The notes beneath the pieces are model-generated. The model was not told the DNA's origin. It made no database searches and saw nothing but the letters and a program-made list of their open reading frames with translations. From contig NZ_JNLC01000010.1 in NCBI RefSeq assembly GCF_000702305.1, positions 62,001 through 126,000 of the forward strand: a stretch of DNA of 64,000 nt, read 5' to 3'. Of this stretch, positions 62,409 to 64,000 are shown piece by piece. The stretch's first letter is position 1. Every line of letters begins with the position of its first letter. The DNA is from Allobosea sp. 117 (GTDB lineage Bacteria; Pseudomonadota; Alphaproteobacteria; Rhizobiales; Xanthobacteraceae). The translations under genes were made by a program, and so were the position numbers.

Positions 62409-63515
62409 TCACGCGCTCAACCCACCCGCCAGCGTCGGGAAGTCGAGCGGGCGGAAGCCGTAATGGGAGAGCCAGCGGACATCCGCCTCGAAGAAGGCGC
62501 GCAGGTCCGGCATGCCGTATTTGAGCATGGCGATGCGGTCGATCCCCATGCCCCAGGCGAAGCCCTGATATTCGTCCGGGTCGAGACCGCAATTGCGTAG
62601 CACGTTGGGGTGCACCATGCCGCAGCCGAGGATCTCCAGCCAGTCATTGCCCTCGCCGAAGCGGATCTCGCCGGGGCGCGAGCGGTCGCACTGGATGTCG
62701 ACCTCCATCGACGGCTCGGTGAAGGGGAAGAAGCTCGGGCGGAAGCGCATCTTCACGCCGTCGACCTCGAAGAACGCCTTGCAGAACTCCTCGAGGATCC
62801 ACTTCAGGTGGCCGAGATGCGAGCCCTTGTCGATGACGAGGCCCTCGACCTGATGGAACATCGGCGTGTGCGTCTGGTCACTGTCGGAGCGATAGGTGCG
62901 GCCGGGGCAGATCACGCGGATCGGCGGCCTCGATGACAGCATGGTGCGCACCTGCACCGGCGAGGTGTGGGTGCGCAGCACGAGCCGCGAGCCGTCCTCC
63001 TTGGTCGGCAGGTAGAAGGTGTCGTGCATCTCGCGCGCCGGGTGCCCCTCGGGGAAGTTCAGCGCGGTGAAATTGTGGAAGTCGTCCTCGATGTCCGGGC
63101 CTTCGGCCACCGAGAAGCCCATGTCGGCGAAGATGGCGGTGAGCTCGTCCACCACCTGGCTGATCGGGTGCACGCGGCCCGTTTCGGCCGGCGCCTCGCG
63201 CACAGGGAGCGAGACGTCGACGCGCTCGGTCTCCAGCCGCTGCGCCAGCGCGGCAGCCTTGAGTTCGGCGCGGCGGGCGGCGATCGCCTCGCCCACCCGG
63301 TCGCGCAGGCCGTTGATGGCGGGGCCGGCGGTCTTGCGCTCCTCCGGGCTCATGCCGCCGAGGCTCTTCAGGAGCTCGGAAACCGAGCCCTTCTTGCCGA
63401 GCGCCGCGACGCGCACCGCTTCCAGCGCGGGCTCGTCGGCGGCCGCCACTATGGCGGCGGTGAGTTCGGCTTCCAGCGCGGCGAGGTCGGGAAGGGCGGC
63501 GACGGACATGGACAT
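62409..63515 (-). CDS. pheS: Phenylalanine-tRNA ligase alpha subunit
   Basis: 368 residues. N-terminal coiled-coil ([20 protein letters not shown]) and the class II catalytic domain with [40 protein letters not shown] (motif 2 region), PTFHQVEGL-like [11 protein letters not shown], and [20 protein letters not shown] (motif 3). It forms the alpha2beta2 enzyme with PheT. It lies downstream of rplT and a terminator-like hairpin, as usual. Confidence 0.97.
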   Translation of the reverse strand: MSMSVAALPDLAALEAELTAAIVAAADEPALEAVRVAALGKKGSVSELLKSLGGMSPEERKTAGPAINGLRDRVGEAIAARRAELKAAALAQRLETERVDVSLPVREAPAETGRVHPISQVVDELTAIFADMGFSVAEGPDIEDDFHNFTALNFPEGHPAREMHDTFYLPTKEDGSRLVLRTHTSPVQVRTMLSSRPPIRVICPGRTYRSDSDQTHTPMFHQVEGLVIDKGSHLGHLKWILEEFCKAFFEVDGVKMRFRPSFFPFTEPSMEVDIQCDRSRPGEIRFGEGNDWLEILGCGMVHPNVLRNCGLDPDEYQGFAWGMGIDRIAMLKYGMPDLRAFFEADVRWLSHYGFRPLDFPTLAGGLSA

Positions 63516-63588
63516 TCCTCAGAAGGCGGCTGCGCGGCGCTTATAGCGGGGCCGGATGCCGGCGCAAAGCAGGGGGTAACAACGCGAA

Positions 63589-63615
63589 AAGCCCCAACGC
63601 TCGCGCGCGGGGCTT
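63589..63615 (-). terminator. Hairpin after rplT
   Basis: On the minus strand AAGCCCC (63615-63609), 13-base GC-rich loop, GGGGCTT (63595-63589), then TTCGCG. It lies 29 bases after the rplT stop and before pheS, consistent with partial termination between ribosomal protein and synthetase genes. Confidence 0.62.
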
Positions 63616-63644
63616 TCCAGCTTTCGGTCCCGGCGGTCGGGAGA

Positions 63645-64000
63645 TCAGGCGGCCTGCTTTTCCAGCGCGGCCTTGGCCTGCTCGACCAGCGCCTTGAAGG
63701 CGTCGGGCTCGTGGATCGCGATGTCCGAGAGCACCTTGCGGTCGACCTCGATCCCGGCCTTGCCGAGACCGTCGATAAATCGGCCATAGGTGAAGCCGAG
63801 CTCGCGGGTCGCCGCGTTGATGCGCTGGATCCACAGGGCGCGGAAGTTGCGCTTCTTCACCTTGCGGTCGCGATAGGCGTATTGCTGCGCCTTCTCCACC
63901 GCCTGCTTGGCGACGCGGATGGTATTCTTGCGGCGGCCGAAATAACCCTTCGCAGCCTTCAGCACCTTCTTGTGCTTGGCATGGGAGGTTACGCCGCGCT
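63645..64000 (-). CDS. rplT: Large ribosomal subunit protein bL20, 5' end outside window
   Basis: The frame runs from the stop at 63645 to the window edge. It reads [60 protein letters not shown], matching bL20 from about residue 6 on; only the first few codons (expected MARVK) are missing. bL20 binds 23S rRNA and is needed for early 50S assembly. Followed by pheS on the same strand. Confidence 0.96.
   Translation of the reverse strand, partial: RGVTSHAKHKKVLKAAKGYFGRRKNTIRVAKQAVEKAQQYAYRDRKVKKRNFRALWIQRINAATRELGFTYGRFIDGLGKAGIEVDRKVLSDIAIHEPDAFKALVEQAKAALEKQAA

Overview
The window is a dense, GC-rich stretch (roughly two thirds GC by eye) of an alphaproteobacterial chromosome. Signs pointing to Hyphomicrobiales (Rhizobiales), perhaps a Xanthobacteraceae-like genus, are the ilvB-ilvN-TetR-ilvC and dapB-gpmA order, a DUF2778 L,D-transpeptidase-like protein, many ABC importers, Tat leaders, clustered GANTC (CcrM-type) sites and intergenic mosaic repeats of the kind common in that order. 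The genus is inference. There is no phage, plasmid, transposase, CRISPR array, rRNA or tRNA that I can support.

Layout. 1-6.9 kb: end of a polyamine-type binding protein gene, an SDR oxidoreductase, a NADAR protein, a GNAT/MarR pair, a four-domain rhodanese and a DUF2778 protein. 7.2-13.8 kb: LysR, a urocanase-family enzyme, an MmgE/PrpD protein and a CaiB CoA-transferase in one overlapping minus-strand unit, with an acyl-CoA dehydrogenase on the other side of LysR. The urocanase lacks the usual active-site cysteine and has no hutH/hutI/hutG partners here. 13.9-23.1 kb: RpiR regulator, two ureohydrolases, a complete peptide-class ABC importer and a RidA protein, which reads as an uptake and hydrolysis operon for a guanidino compound.

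23.1-35.1 kb: a thirteen-gene minus-strand unit with a carbohydrate ABC importer (binding protein, two permeases, a 68-aa membrane protein, two ATPases), an ATP-type dihydroxyacetone kinase fusion, then DhaL, DhaM, HPr, an Enzyme I-like protein, a small putative HTH protein and DhaK. It therefore joins an ABC importer to both known phosphorylation chemistries for dihydroxyacetone-like ketoses. An operator-like promoter lies upstream of the binding protein gene. 35.2-38.1 kb: a serine-protease autotransporter. 38.2-46.7 kb: a PuuA-like gamma-glutamyl-polyamine synthetase divergent from a Pot-type importer without its binding protein, then a membrane phosphatase, mutL and a PuuB-like FAD oxidase.

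46.7-57.6 kb: housekeeping genes (DedA, DUF2165, ilvC, TetR, ilvN, ilvB, dapB, gpmA, an Ada-type methyltransferase, DUF2244, nth, EI24/CysZ-like). Upstream of ilvB lies an 18-codon leader peptide gene rich in Ile/Leu/Val codons followed by a terminator hairpin, a textbook attenuator. 57.6-64 kb: a repeat-rich intergenic region, a Tat-exported FAD amine-oxidase-like protein whose 3' end is tandemly duplicated (296 bp) against pheT, and the rplT-pheS-pheT block interrupted by a low-GC 78-codon foreign-looking ORF.

The best candidates for something undescribed are the urocanase-like CoA cluster, the ABC plus dual dihydroxyacetone kinase operon with its HTH protein, the twin-ureohydrolase importer operon, and the small ORF between pheS and pheT.
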